NCBI GenBank assembly: GCA_947069175.1
Contig: CAMTDV010000019.1
Coordinates: 77,065,358 to 77,129,357, forward strand
DNA: 64,000 nucleotides
Direction: 5' to 3'
Source of the DNA: Scalesia atractyloides
Taxonomy: Eukaryota > Streptophyta > Magnoliopsida > Asterales > Asteraceae
The notes beneath the pieces are model-generated. The model saw only the letters and a program-made list of their open reading frames with translations, was not told the origin of the DNA and searched no databases. The translations under genes and the position numbers were made by a program. Positions 21,890-33,760 of the stretch are shown here, one piece after another (the stretch's first letter is position 1; every line of letters begins with the position of its first letter).

Positions 21890-22250
21890 TTAGTCGTAAT
21901 CCACCAATAGGTGGGGTAAATCTAGTCCTTCGAGATGCTCCACAAGATCGTGTTTTAGTCTCCAATTCGAATCTTCATCAATAAGCTCGTTTAACATAGT
22001 GTCATCGAAAACGGGTTCGACTGGAGGATCCCGAATGTGCACCGGGCTATCGCATTTCCGTCATCTTTTAGAATCATGTTATGTAAAATAATGCACGTAT
22101 AGACGACATACCTAATCATTTTCACAGTCCTAGAACGCATTGGTCGATTCATTATACCCTATTTTGACTTTAAAACACCAAAAACCCGTTACACGTCTTT
22201 TCGTGCCTTCTCGTGTTTTGAATTTCTTTTCACTCGGAAGGTGAGGATGT
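21890..22250 (-). pseudogene. PIF/Harbinger transposase remnant (C-terminal end)
   Basis: Minus-strand translation gives VYTCIILHNMILKDDGNAI, the motif near the C-terminus of PIF/Harbinger (HARBI1-like, DDE_Tnp_4) transposases. After a frame change it continues through VFDDTMLNELIDED to a TAA at 21890-21892. The catalytic part is missing. It lies next to the MITE-like repeat at 21295-21700. Confidence 0.6.
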
Positions 22251-22260
22251 GGAACAATCA

Positions 22261-23609
22261 TGCATGCGGTAACTTGTCACCGAAATTCTTCAGTCACTGC
22301 GGGGAATGGGGGGTCGATGGCGGGGTAGCCGCGCGGTGACTCCACGGTGACTCCATTCAACCCACCCACTCCTTGCATCCACCCCGCTCACCCTAATAGT
22401 TACACATACAATACTTGTACACCAAGATTTACTCCTTAGACTTGTATACGTAGTCAACTTTTCAGAGTTTTGTTTAGTGATAAATAAATCATTAAGAAAA
22501 TTTAAATCTTTAAAAACTTTAAGGAATCTGATTCAGAATTGTTAATAACTGATGACATTGCATATGAAAGCTTATAAATGTGTAATTACACTTTTCAAAG
22601 GTAATATTTCGACTTACTAGCTATTTTTGATACCTTAAGACACCAAGAAAACACAACTGTATATAATAATCAAAATACCTAATTAAAAAAAAAACAATAT
22701 ATGTTCAAACCTTTTCATAAAGAGTTAGGGACATGGTAAGATGAGGTGCCACTAATTAACCCCAAATCAAATTATTTAAATTGGCCATTAGTGAAACGAA
22801 AATAAAACGTTTTCTTTAATGTTATCATCGAGAGTCATGTCATGCATAGACTCCTTTAATTAAAAAAATGTATATTTAAATTGGTTCTTGATATAAAAAC
22901 TGATAGTAGAAGTAATTGTCCATTTTTATGATGTGTGACTTTATATATTAATGGTTATTACTTAGTAGGGTCAAAATAGTAAATTAAGTCCGCGTATCCG
23001 ATGTCAACAGCCACTCATATATCTTTTGATCCGGGAAATCTAGTGAACCACTAAATATTTTATTTAGAAACATTATTCTTTAGTTATTTATTGTTTTTAT
23101 AATTTTATTACAACTAAAAAAAGATAAATAAAAAATAGGTTGAATTGGGTTATTATAGTCAAGATATATATGTTTTCTTCCTAACAATGTGTCCGTATGG
23201 TTGAATAGTTGAATGATTTAGGGGAATTATCTAATTTCGGATAAATAATCTTATTTTAATGTCAAAACAAATAACATTTAAGGACATATTTACGTTATAT
23301 ATAAGATGAACTTATAAATACACACAAAACAAAACGGGAATGGGTAGCAAATTCGATATAGATATGCTTTGTATATAGCTACAATGGATAGCAAGAGTGT
23401 TTGTGAGGTTGTACTTACAGGACTTCAGAACTATAGAGAAACAATAAATCTATGATCGTTGAGGGAATTCGTGTTTGTGACTTGACTCTGAAGTAACAAT
23501 GAATATTGGGATGGATGATAATATATTGCTTGTATGAACATGTGCCAATGTGCTATAATGGTATATGTGAGCCATTAGTGTTCTTGCCGGTGGTACCTTA
23601 TTCTTTACA
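22261..23609. other. Spacer without recognised genes
   Basis: GC-rich for the first 130 bases (GGGGTGGATG-type words), then AT-rich. The short ORF at 23506 has no family I recognise and is probably chance. Confidence 0.4.
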
Positions 23610-23937
23610 ACATTGTTGGGGAAACACTATTGGTGAGATGGATAACCATAGGTGGGCACCTGGGCTATTAATATGTAATATTTTGTACTAACAATATGTC
23701 TATAGTGTAACGATTATGATCATGGTGTTACTTTTTATCTTGTTACTGTTAATCCTTAGATCATAAAGAGTTTGGCGTATAGATATTTGATCTAGATCAG
23801 AGTGATCAGGATGCGGGTATGTGCCATATAGCATATGCTTAGCTTAATAGTTATTTGTATTTTAAGAGTGCTCACGACGCAAGTGATGTGGCTGGCGTCC
23901 GAAATTCTAAACCCTTTCATTCCCGGACGAGAGAAGT
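23610..23937 (+). repeat. Third copy of the 14914-15235 repeat
   Basis: Aligns with 14914-15235 from CACTATTGGTGAGATGG onward, but without the LTR that precedes copy B. It joins directly to the WD40 gene fragment, whereas at the other locus 2.4 kb separates the two homologous segments. Confidence 0.6.
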
Positions 23938-24360
23938 CATAAAAAATATCAATCTTACAATCATATGTAACCGAAGAAAAATATCCATCTATTATTACAC
24001 AACAAAATAACATTTACATAATTACATCGATTATTCCAAACTAACAAATCAAATCAAAGAAAAGGTACCCATATTTTCCAAGCTTTTACATCACAATCCA
24101 AACTCCCACTATAAACAAGATAAGAGGTGCCACTAGATTCAGCAGAAATACAACTATCCACAGCAGCAGCCAAACATCGGATTGGACCATTATGCCCCTC
24201 TAGTACACACACACGACTATATTTATTTCCACCAATACCCCTCCAAATTCTAACTGTTTTATCAGCTGACCCACTAATCACCAAATCCCCCACCACCTCA
24301 ATACACAACACTGCCATACCATGCCCCTAAGAGCACCAGCCACCACCATATGCCGCCAAT
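23938..24360 (-). pseudogene. Duplicated 3' fragment of the JINGUBANG-like gene
   Basis: Nearly identical to about 17680-18100 plus its 3' flank. It covers the last two WD40 repeats, including SADKTVRIW and SLDCDVKAW, and the stop. A 1-base deletion near 24327 breaks the frame, and homology ends abruptly at CCGCCAAT (24353-24360). There is no promoter or start. It is a dead segmental-duplication fragment. Confidence 0.85.
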
Positions 24361-25328
24361 CACCAACAGTTTGTTAAAATTCCATTGAGATTGTAATGTA
24401 TATTTTTCTATCTATTGGTCTAGCATGTTGGATGCAAAGACTGTTATTCCTCTATGGAGTATGATTTTATGACACAAACATGTATCTAACACGAAATTTA
24501 TGGATTCGTATTAGTATTAACATCTGATAAGACTTATAAACACATTTAGCTAACAAGATGTGTTTAGGTCGTCTGGACAGGTTTGCGGGTTACAAATAAT
24601 ATTATACTTTGCTTGAAATGTGTTTTTTGTGATAACTTTAAACTAATTATACGTTTTTTGTCAAGATATAATATATAAAAGAAAAATCAACATCAAGTTT
24701 AATGGTAATTAATTGTATTTTATTTTATCTTTTTTTCAATAGTAAATTTGTAATGTTAAGTTAAAGTACGCATAATAACATAAAATTTCAGGTTAAACAA
24801 GTCACATTAGTATCAATTTATGAAACGTGTGTCTTGTTCGGATTCACATGTCAGACATGATTTTCAGGTTCATGTGTTCGGACTCGACCTTTCAATCCGC
24901 GAACCAAACCCATTAACACTCCGATCTACTAGAATTTAACCACCTCACGCAAATTAGTATTCATAGTGTTTGGTTTTTCTAAACTTGTAATCTCACCTCT
25001 TATACTATAAATAATAAACATTATTAACCAGTTTACTTTATATTTAATACACGTAATGATATTCATTCATTTAGGACTTGTTTTAGTTTTGTAGTTATGT
25101 GGCATAAGTGTTGCATTAATCGTGTTATTGACTTGATCCGTCATATATGACCACCCCTTCAACCCTTATCAGGGGATATGATCACGGAAAGGGTACCATC
25201 CGCAGGTTAAATGATATACCCGGTGTAAAATATATTTGTTCATCAGACCTTTCTCTACATACACGATCTCCCTATTATTAGGATCTTTGACATTTAACAT
25301 TTACCAGGTTACCGTTATCCCTGTTTCT
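24361..25328. other. Spacer without recognised features
   Basis: AT-rich, non-coding, no repeat copies noted. Confidence 0.4.
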
Positions 25329-26459
25329 AGGGGAGTAAACAATCCAAGTCGCTTGTAAGCTACTCGAGATCGACTTGATAAATAATCGAATTAAGCTGAA
25401 CTTAAATGAGCTCAAGCATGGAAATATGCTTGTTTAATACTTGAGCCTTTGCTCGGCCTCGATTAGTCTCGCAAGCCTAAGAGGCCCATTATTTATATAA
25501 TTGTATTAAGTATTTATTTTCATATTCAATTAGGATAATGCTGTAATATAAATTGTGTTTTATAGAGGAAAAAGTATATGTATTATCGACGAGGGTCCCG
25601 AATTGGGCCTCCTCGTCTTGGACTATTTTATTTAAACTTGGGGACAGGCCCATTACGAATAATCTCTAAAGCACAACAATTCCTAACATCAAGCCCGCCT
25701 CTCCATCGATCGTCTTCTCCAAGTAAAGGGCATTTAATGCCTGCAACTTGAAATGACTCGGAAGCCAGACTAAGTACGAGGTAAGAGCAGAGAGCATTTA
25801 ATGAGAGGAGCATCTCTCCACCGAATGAAGGACACGTATCCACAAGAGACCAGGCACCAGCCTAGCCTCCGCCGTTACCCTTAGATAACCTTGGGATTTC
25901 CCCAAGGTGATAAGGGCATCTCTCTATAGCACCCGGTGTTGAACACCAAGGTATGCATTCAATACTCTCCCATTGATCACTCACGCATTTATTCCCACAA
26001 ACACATTAACCGTTCTTGCATTTACTCTCACAATTATTCCGGACATTCTCCAGACCGTATTTAATACGAAGGATTCACACCTGGAATATTCCGATGATCT
26101 TTCCTCGTCGGAAAGTTCCTATTCTCCGACAAGCTTACTTATTCTCACGCCGGAGCTTGGTCACAGATCCCCCCTCGGGGCCCCCCGTGACGAGGCTAAC
26201 GGTTTGTTCTTTTTCTGCACGTCAAGAAGGACTTAGTCAACACCGGTGGATCTCTTGGTCCTTCCAATCTGAAGCTTAGGGATTCGACATGTATATAAAT
26301 TAATCAATACATAATAAACGTACTTGACTAGTTGCGCTTGAAAAACTACTCACGAGTTAAGCTCGAGCTTTAGAAATAAAGTCTGAAATGAGACGAGCTT
26401 GAGCTCAAGAAAGTTAAATGAGCCGAGCTCAAGGCCATCTAGGCTCGTTTGTACCCTTA
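25329..26459. mobile_element. hAT-like element interrupted by a probable solo LTR
   Basis: Outer ends AGGGGAGTAAAC and GTTTGTACCCTTA are inverted. Flanks CTGTTTCT (25321-25328) and CTATTTCT (26460-26467) match at 7 of 8, fitting the 8-bp hAT duplication. Subterminal sequence is rich in GAGCTCGA/GAGCTTGAGC words, as in the element at 53199. A GC-rich block (25579-26289) splits the two halves. It encodes no transposase. Confidence 0.6.
25579..26289 (+). repeat. Probable solo LTR inside the hAT-like element
   Basis: 711 bases, much richer in GC than its host, starting TGTATTATCG and ending GATTCGACA, i.e. TG...CA. GTATA lies before it and again one base after it, close to but not exactly a 5-bp target duplication. 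It contains no gene. It could be another kind of insertion; the boundaries need a full-length relative. Confidence 0.45.
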
Positions 26460-26745
26460 CTATTTCTGGTGTGGGTTATGCAATTATTGTCCAAACTGAC
26501 ATGATAAGGTCGGACCCCATTAACGTTTCATTTTGCTAGGACAACCTCCTCCTCCAGGTCTATAGTTGCGCTTGTGTGACCCGGTGAAAAATTTGTAAGT
26601 TTATTTGCCGGAAAGACTGTCAATATGTGGAATTCTGTGTGGCCGGTCCTATGAAGGTCCGGTCTTTCGGACCATCGTGGGTCAGACATATATGCTCTTG
26701 CTATGTCAATCATGGTTAAGAGTCTGAAGAGGGGTTACCCCATTA
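26460..26745. other. Short spacer
   Basis: Contains only a short ORF without recognisable motifs. Nothing supportable. Confidence 0.35.
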
Positions 26746-27575
26746 AGAGCATTCACATTGATATCCTTATAAATATATATACATATCCACTAAAAAACAA
26801 CTACTATATCTTTATATGTCCACTAAAAACAAAATTTTTTTCTCTCTCGTTTTCAATTAAATAATATTTTTTATACCTTTATCATTACATTTTCTTTCTC
26901 CTCCACTCACAACCATTTCTAAAAATATTAAAAAATTTATACAGTTTTCTCTCTCCAGATTTTTTTCCATATATTTACAGATGAACAGTAAGAGCATTCA
27001 CATTGATATCCCTATAAATATACATACATATCCACTAAAAAACAACTAATATATCCATATATTTTCACTAAAACAAAAACTTTTTCTCTCTCTTTTTCAA
27101 TTAAATAATATTTTTTATACCTTTATCATTACCTTTTCTCTCTCCTCCACTCACAACCATTTCTAAAAATATTAAAAAATTTATACAGTTTTCTCTCTCC
27201 AGATTTTTTTTCTCATATATTTACAGATAAACAGTAAGAGCATTCACATTGATATTCCTATAAATATACATACATATCCACTAAAAGACAACTACTATAT
27301 CCATATATTTCCACTAAAAACAAAAACTTTTTCTCTCTCCTTTTCAATTAAATAATATTTTTTACACCTTTATCATTAACTTTTCTCTACTCACAACCTA
27401 CTAATCATTCCTTATAATATAACTAAACCCTCTCACATAGTTTAAGGTCTTCATTGTGAATGCTCTAAGTTTCTCATATATTTTCTCTCTCTCCTCTACT
27501 CACAACCTACTAATCATTCCTTATAATATAACTAAACTCTCTCACATATTTTAAGGTCTTTATTGTGAATGCTCT
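26746..27575. repeat. Tandem MITE array (three units and a duplicated end)
   Basis: Units start with AGAGCATTCACATTGATAT at 26746, 26991 and 27237, a period of about 245. The array ends with the inverted form ATTGTGAATGCTCT at about 27453-27466 and again at 27562-27575. Only the last units carry the closing inverted end, so the array looks like one MITE whose left part was copied twice and whose right end was copied once. Confidence 0.75.
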
Positions 27576-28205
27576 AAGTTGTGTTAAATAGTAGTATCAC
27601 ATGTGGTTGATTGATTATAAGTTAGATATTTTACATTATTAGGATATTATTTGATTATTTTGTATCCATCCAAAGTGAATATGGAAGTGACGTGGGTCTA
27701 TTGATCCAGACTTTACAATATTAGTTCTAGATGTATGCGCCAGAACAAGATGTTAAAAGGTAAGAAAAATGTTTACTAGGTTCTTTAACTTAGGATGTAT
27801 ATATTCGTTATTGCCTTTTCTTTTTGAGAAATGCTCTTTATCTTTAACTTTAATTTGTGTATGATTGTTTTTTTCTAATAATGTGATAGTAACACAACAC
27901 AACCAAAAACTTCATAGAGAGAGAGTAAATAGATGCATGTTAACATCATATTGCTATTCGTAAAAAAAGGTAGAACTAATATATTCGTGATAAGTTGTGA
28001 TATTTAACATGCTAATGATGTTACGTTTTGTGCGTGAATCTTTTGCATAACACACTTTAGATGAAGAACATATATTGTTTGGCTTCATAAGATAAACCTA
28101 ACCACTAGGAAAAAAAACCCGAAGGGAAGCTGACCTGTGAAGTCAGCTAGGGGTGCACAGTGTACAAAAACCATTGGAACCGCCTAAACCAAATGAATCA
28201 TAGTA
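27576..28205. other. Spacer without recognised features
   Basis: AT-rich and non-coding. The sequence TAGGGGTGCAC near 28150 resembles an hAT end, but no partner was found. Confidence 0.35.
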
Positions 28206-28520
28206 AGGGGCTGTTTGTTTACCTCTTAACGAGGCTCTTAATGGTTCAGACCTCTTACTGGTTCAACACTTAATGGTTCAGACTGTTTGTTTCACGAGCT
28301 GATGTCAGAATGGTTCAGACATTTGCCTCTGAATGGTTAAGCATTATACTGAGTCTGAATGGTTAAGACCTCTAATCTGAATTGGTCAGACATTTGTCTT
28401 TGAATGGTTAAACATTATATTGCCTCTTAATGGTTCAGACCTCTTTCTGGTTCAGCACTTAATGATTCAGACTCTTATTGGTTCAACACTTAAACATTCA
28501 GAAGTTGTCAAACAACCCCT
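28206..28520. mobile_element. Short hAT-like MITE
   Basis: 315 bases with 12-bp perfect inverted ends AGGGGCTGTTTG/CAAACAACCCCT. The interior is built from repeated TTAATGGTTCAGACCTCT and TGAATGGTTAAGCATTAT-type words. I could not find a matching 8-bp flank, so the hAT label rests on the ends only. Confidence 0.6.
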
Positions 28521-29950
28521 AAGTTTACTGGTTTGGCCGAGTTAAGTAACACCTTCTCGGCATGAAAAATTTGTAAAAAAAGTGAAACTGCGTTAGAGTT
28601 AATGGTTCGATCGTTAGTGTCTTCTAAAGAGTGATTTTTTGAAAACATTATAAAAATGAGCGATGAAGGACTTAGGACGTTAAATTTTTTAATTTTGTAT
28701 TCAAGTGGTTAAAATCACTAAAATACAGATATTCAAAAAATAATTTACTCTGCATGTTAATAGTAATTGCTAATGAACAGTAAACCACATATATGATTAT
28801 TTATTAGTAAACCATATATATGATTATTTATTATTATTAATTATTATTATTAATAGGTGATGAATAATTAACTGATATATATAAATATATATATAGTCTT
28901 TTTTTAAAATTAGGTTAAAAGTGGTGAGATAATAGTAAAAAATAATTAATATAGTGTGTAAATAAAAATTTGAGTAAAGTGCATTTAGAAATCCATATCA
29001 GAAAAAGAGGTTAAGACTTAAGATTAAACATGAGTTATATCATTTTATTTTTCTTCTACAATGTACAAGTCAAATGATTTTGTTTTACGGTTCCTGGTGC
29101 AAACCTAGTTGTCTATATTATGTTTCAATCAATTCAATTCTATAGCTTCTCGGATATTTTTTTTCTCGGTTGCAAATTGGATGGATAGGATATAAGTTGA
29201 CGCGAAACACTTCTTTTTTGTAGCTTTAAATTAAGTCCTTTTTAGATATTCAATGGATACAAAACCTACACTACTTGCAATTTTAATAAATTAATGGATA
29301 CTTACGAAAGATGCTTAATTTAGGGACCAGTTCAACTAGGGGTACTTAGACATCGATGAGAACGATCCAGCCGAAATAAGTCGACTCGTTTAAAATTAAT
29401 TCATACACCTTGATTTTGACAATTTAATAATCCAGTTAATGGTTTGGAACTTGAAATCGACCGTATAATCATTTCTATTTCTTTTTTATTTCATTATAGG
29501 AATATGTAATTATGTATATGTACTTTTCATAAATGAAATTTATTATTTTACAAAAATTAAATACAACTAACGATTTAAAAAAGTCAACACGAACTGTTAA
29601 AATCGATCAATTTGATTTGTTACTCCTAAAACTGTTTTAACAGTTCGACCGAATTATCATCAAACCATCGGTTTTGGTTCCACACCGGATTGTCCACGTT
29701 CATTTGTGGTGACAAATAGATTCGGATGGGTGTGGGGGGTGATTAGGTTTTTAAATGTTTTCTTTAGATAAATACTAGTATTGAGGATCTGCATGTTGCG
29801 GCGGGCCAGTAATCGTATGCATAATTTAGGTGAACCATAGGAACCAAAGTAATCAGATAAATATCAACTTTTTATGACATCCGAAATAACATGTATTTAA
29901 AAATATAGATAATTAAATTGCCTACACTAAAAATTGGTATATACTTTAAA
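28521..29950. other. Spacer without recognised genes
   Basis: AT-rich with simple-sequence stretches (TTATTATTAATTATTATTATTAAT near 28830). Nothing coding is supportable. Confidence 0.4.
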
Positions 29951-30170
29951 ATTAGTGAGTTGTAAAAAATGAATCGTGAAAAGTTGACCAATCAAGAGAA
30001 CTACCATTTAAGTGGGTCTAAACTAATAAATAATAATTAATAATAATAATAATTAGTGGGTTGTAAAAAATGAATCATGAAAACTTAACCAATCAAGAGC
30101 AACTACTATTTAAGTATATTAATATTAATAGTAAAGTAATAGTAATAGTAATAGTAATAGTAATAATAAT
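29951..30170. repeat. About 100-bp repeat, two copies left of the long-TIR element
   Basis: ATTAGTGRGTTGTAAAAAAT starts units at about 29951 and 30052. A third copy lies at 31891-31975, on the other side of the long-TIR element. The element therefore sits inside, or was copied together with, this repeat. Confidence 0.6.
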
Positions 30171-30314
30171 AAAGTAATAGTAACGGTAATAATATTAAGA
30201 GTAAATTACAAAAATCATATAGTAATATTAATATTAATTAATTAGTATTAATATTAATAGTAAAGTAATACTAATAGTAATAATAATGAAGTAATAGTAA
30301 CGGTAATAATATAA

Positions 30315-31873
30315 GAGTAAATTACAAAATCATAATTATGTTAACATTAAATTGCAAACTCTATCATTTATCTTCAAAAAGTGCAAAAAACGTACTCGAT
30401 GTTTGCAAACTCTTGCACGTTACGTCCTTTGATCCTAACTTAATTAATTTTAATGGTTAAATCTGAACAAGTGGACCCCTCATTAAGGTATTTTGTTCAT
30501 TTTACCCATTTATTTAAAAACTTTAATAGATAATTTTCTTTTTAAAAATCAAATAAAACCCACCCCCCTACCCTTTCTCTAGTACACTCTCTCCCTCTCT
30601 CTCTCTCTAACCTGGCCACCACCACCATCACCCACATGCAACCATCGCTACAAAACAAACCCAAATCCATATTAAACAAACCCATATTCAAACCCTAATC
30701 CAGATTCAAGCTACTAAACCCCAAACAAACCCCCAATCTGGAACTCTCAATTCAGTTGCAACAAAAACGCCTAGCCCCTCCATAGATTTCATCGTCAATT
30801 AGATACAGTAATAATAAATTATAAACAAAAAATTAATCTACTAAACTCAGCAAATATCATTTCAAATCAACTGCTCAATATTCACAACAGCAAAACAAAA
30901 CTAAGATATACAATATACTTACACAACATATATAAATAAATTACTGAGTGAGAATTTGACCTCAAAAAGGCAAGGTATCTTCGATTTCTTCCGCTTATCT
31001 CTCTTTATTTTCAACCACACTTTTTTTTAACGGCTAACTGTTTTTCACGTGTAAACCCACCCTTTTGGAGCTATGTCCAAAGGCCGACTACTCGACCATC
31101 GCTAGAAAGCGTAGCACACCCTGATGTGCGGGAACCCTGTGGAATGAGTAAACCCACGCCCCCCGTTGGACTCAAACCCGGGTTGAATCTCGAGCCGAGC
31201 CTTCACCTGGATGTCACAACCACACTTTTTTAAAAAGAAAAACAAAACTAAAGGGACATAACAGGAAAATTCAAATTAAAGCTCCATTAGATCGAAAAAG
31301 GAGAGAACACGAAGATGAAATTTACACATATAAAGTTTTTCAGCTCGATTCATCCTCATTGAAACGGGTATAGTTCGATGATGTTGGCGGTTGTTCGAAC
31401 AAACATGTGTGTCCAGATCTGAGCAAATCGGGCGACGGTGGAGGTGGTTCGAACAAAAACAACGACGATGGTTGTGTGGTGATTGGATGGTCTGATGGTA
31501 GTTACGTAGTGGTGGTTGCAATGGTGGTTGGCTGGGTGGTGGTTAACTGGTTGTTGAGTGATGTTATTGGTGCCCAGGTTTGAGAGGAGGAGGAGAGAGT
31601 GTATTGGAGAAAGGGTGGTGGGGTGGGTTTTTTTTTTGTTTTTTAAAAAATAAAATAATTTATTAAATTTTCTTAGATAAATGGGTAAAATGACTAAAAT
31701 ACCCTCATGGGGTCCACTTGTTCAGATTTAACCATTGAAATTAATTGAGTTACGATCAAAGGACGTAATGTGCAAGAGTTTGCAAACATCGAGTATGTGT
31801 TTTGTACTTTTTGAAGGTAAATGATATAGTTTGTAATCTAGCGTCAACATAAGGACAATTTTGTAATTTACTT
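30315..31873. mobile_element. Non-autonomous Mutator-like element with about 320-bp inverted repeats
   Basis: 30315-30640 and about 31560-31873 are inverted copies with outer ends close to AGTAAATTACAAAA, a terminus related to that of 15721-16930. AT-rich flanks make a target duplication impossible to call. The interior carries an antisense SINE (31021-31216) but no transposase. GGTGGTGG-rich sequence near both inner edges belongs to the inverted repeats. Confidence 0.6.
31021..31216 (-). mobile_element. tRNA-derived SINE (antisense)
   Basis: On the minus strand it has a B-box-like GGTTTGAGTCC and a body of about 190 bases, and ends GTTAGCCGTTAAAAAAAA. Direct repeats CAACCACACTTTTT flank it at 31012 and 31217, the expected variable-length target duplication of LINE-driven insertion. 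Confidence 0.7.
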
Positions 31874-32099
31874 TAATAATAATAATAATAATTAGTGGGT
31901 TATAAAAAATAATCATGAAAACTTGACCAATCAAGAGAAACTACTATTTAAGTGGGTCTAAACTAATAATATAATATAATATAATAATAATAATAATAAT
32001 GTTGGGTTGGTTGAAACTACTGGATTTTATCTTGGTTTAAATAATTATGTTGGGTTGGCTGTTATTTTGAGTGTGGACATGAATTAACATTCGATGTTT

Positions 32100-33620
32100 C
32101 TTTAATTACTTTTGTTCTGGAGTGAATACTCTGTAAGCTTTTGTAGTTGAGGGATACCTGATAAAGTATCCACAATCTATCTTAGTAGCAAATTTAGATA
32201 TGGAATCTTTTAGATTTATGATGAAACAAGGACATCCAAATACCTTGAAGAAGGAAATCAAGGGTTTGATTTTCATCAGTACTTCATAGGTAGTCTTTTA
32301 GTGTCTTTAATTGATTAGAATCCTGTTTTGCACATAACCAAAAGTATTCACTGTGTCTGCCCAGAAAGAGAGTAGTAACCTGAGTTAGACAGCATTGATC
32401 TAGTAGCTTCAATTAGTGTTCTGTTCTTTCTTTCAACCACCCCATTCTGTTGTGGTGACCTTGGCACACTGGACTGCTTTACAATGCCTTTGTTTTCACA
32501 AAATGTATCAAGAGTGTGATTCATGAATTTAGTTCCATTGTCACTTATGAGCATCTTGACAAGTAGGTCATACTGCTTTTCAACCATAACAATAAAGTTT
32601 TTAATGATCTCAACAGTTTCATCTTTGTAGTGTAAGAAATAAGTCCAAGTAAATCTTGAATAGTCATTAACAATGACTAGACAACATCTTTTCATAGCTA
32701 GACTCATTATCTTAATAGGGCCAACCAAATCAAGATGAAGCAACTGAAGGTATCCAGTAGTTTTGGATTCTTTAGTGAACTTGTAAGAGACCTTATGTTG
32801 TTTTCCTTTCAGACAAGAGACACAATGTTGATCACACTTGAATTCTTTCTTAGGGAGCCCTCTCACAAGTCCTTTTTTTTGAAAACATCATTGATTGTTT
32901 GTAGATTAATATGACCTAACCTCCTATGCCGCAATTAAGTTTCTTTTGGTATGCCTAAGATAATAGACATACACTTTGTGGCATGGGGTTATTTTTAACA
33001 TATCAACTACGCACACATTTACACTTCTATTAGCCACTAATTGAGCATCATTAGCAATTAGGCATTCAATTTTCTTTGTAAGTTCTGGCCCAACAATTTT
33101 ACAGGAGTTTTTTTGTGAAAAATGTACCATACCCTTTGTCACACATTTATGACACACTTGAAGGTTAAACTTCTAGTTGTCAACAAGATTAACATTCTCA
33201 AATTTCAATTTACCATCATTTACTTCCCCTGACTTAATTTTTTTTCCTTTGAATTATTTCCAAAAGACATATATGATCCCATGAGCCCTAAGTTGAACAA
33301 AAGATTCTTACAACCTGTCATACAAGACCTACCTATCAACATACCACAAACTGTCAAAGTGTGAGAAACCATTCTTGATGAGTTCATTTGTGGAAACAAG
33401 TGCCAGATTGGTAAACATTGTTTCTTCAGACTTGTCAACTGTTCTTTTAGGAATTTCATAGATAAGATTTTCTTGGAAAGGATCTACATATTCATTTAGA
33501 TCACTTAAGGATGCTTGTTCCTTGATATCAACTGCAAACATAGTCAAATTATCATTTGTGATCTCATCAGGTACTCTAGTAAACAAAGCTCTGTGTGAAG
33601 AATCTTTGGTGATTTGGTTC
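32100..33620 (-). pseudogene. pol: Ty1/copia Gag-Pol remnant with integrase
   Basis: Minus strand, several frames. At 33590-33220 is a degenerate segment upstream of integrase that I cannot assign firmly. Around 32980-32830 is the integrase zinc region (CDQHCVSCLKGKQHK). At 32780-32400 is the integrase core with LDLVGPI, ISDNGTKFMN and PQQNGVVERKNRTLIEATRS. The post-core segment continues to about 32100 (VFGCPCFI, GYFIRYP). Reverse transcriptase and LTRs are missing. The order integrase before reverse transcriptase, and the motifs, mark it as copia. It is decayed by stops and shifts. Confidence 0.8.
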
Positions 33621-33760
33621 TGGTACAGGACAACTAGTAGTTTGAGAAGCTACTGGTGAGTTAACCTATTAGTATGAAGGTGACAGAGCATGTGATATGA
33701 GAATTAGCAAGTCATCATTATCACTTTTCTTAATCATCCAAATACAATAGGTTTATGATT

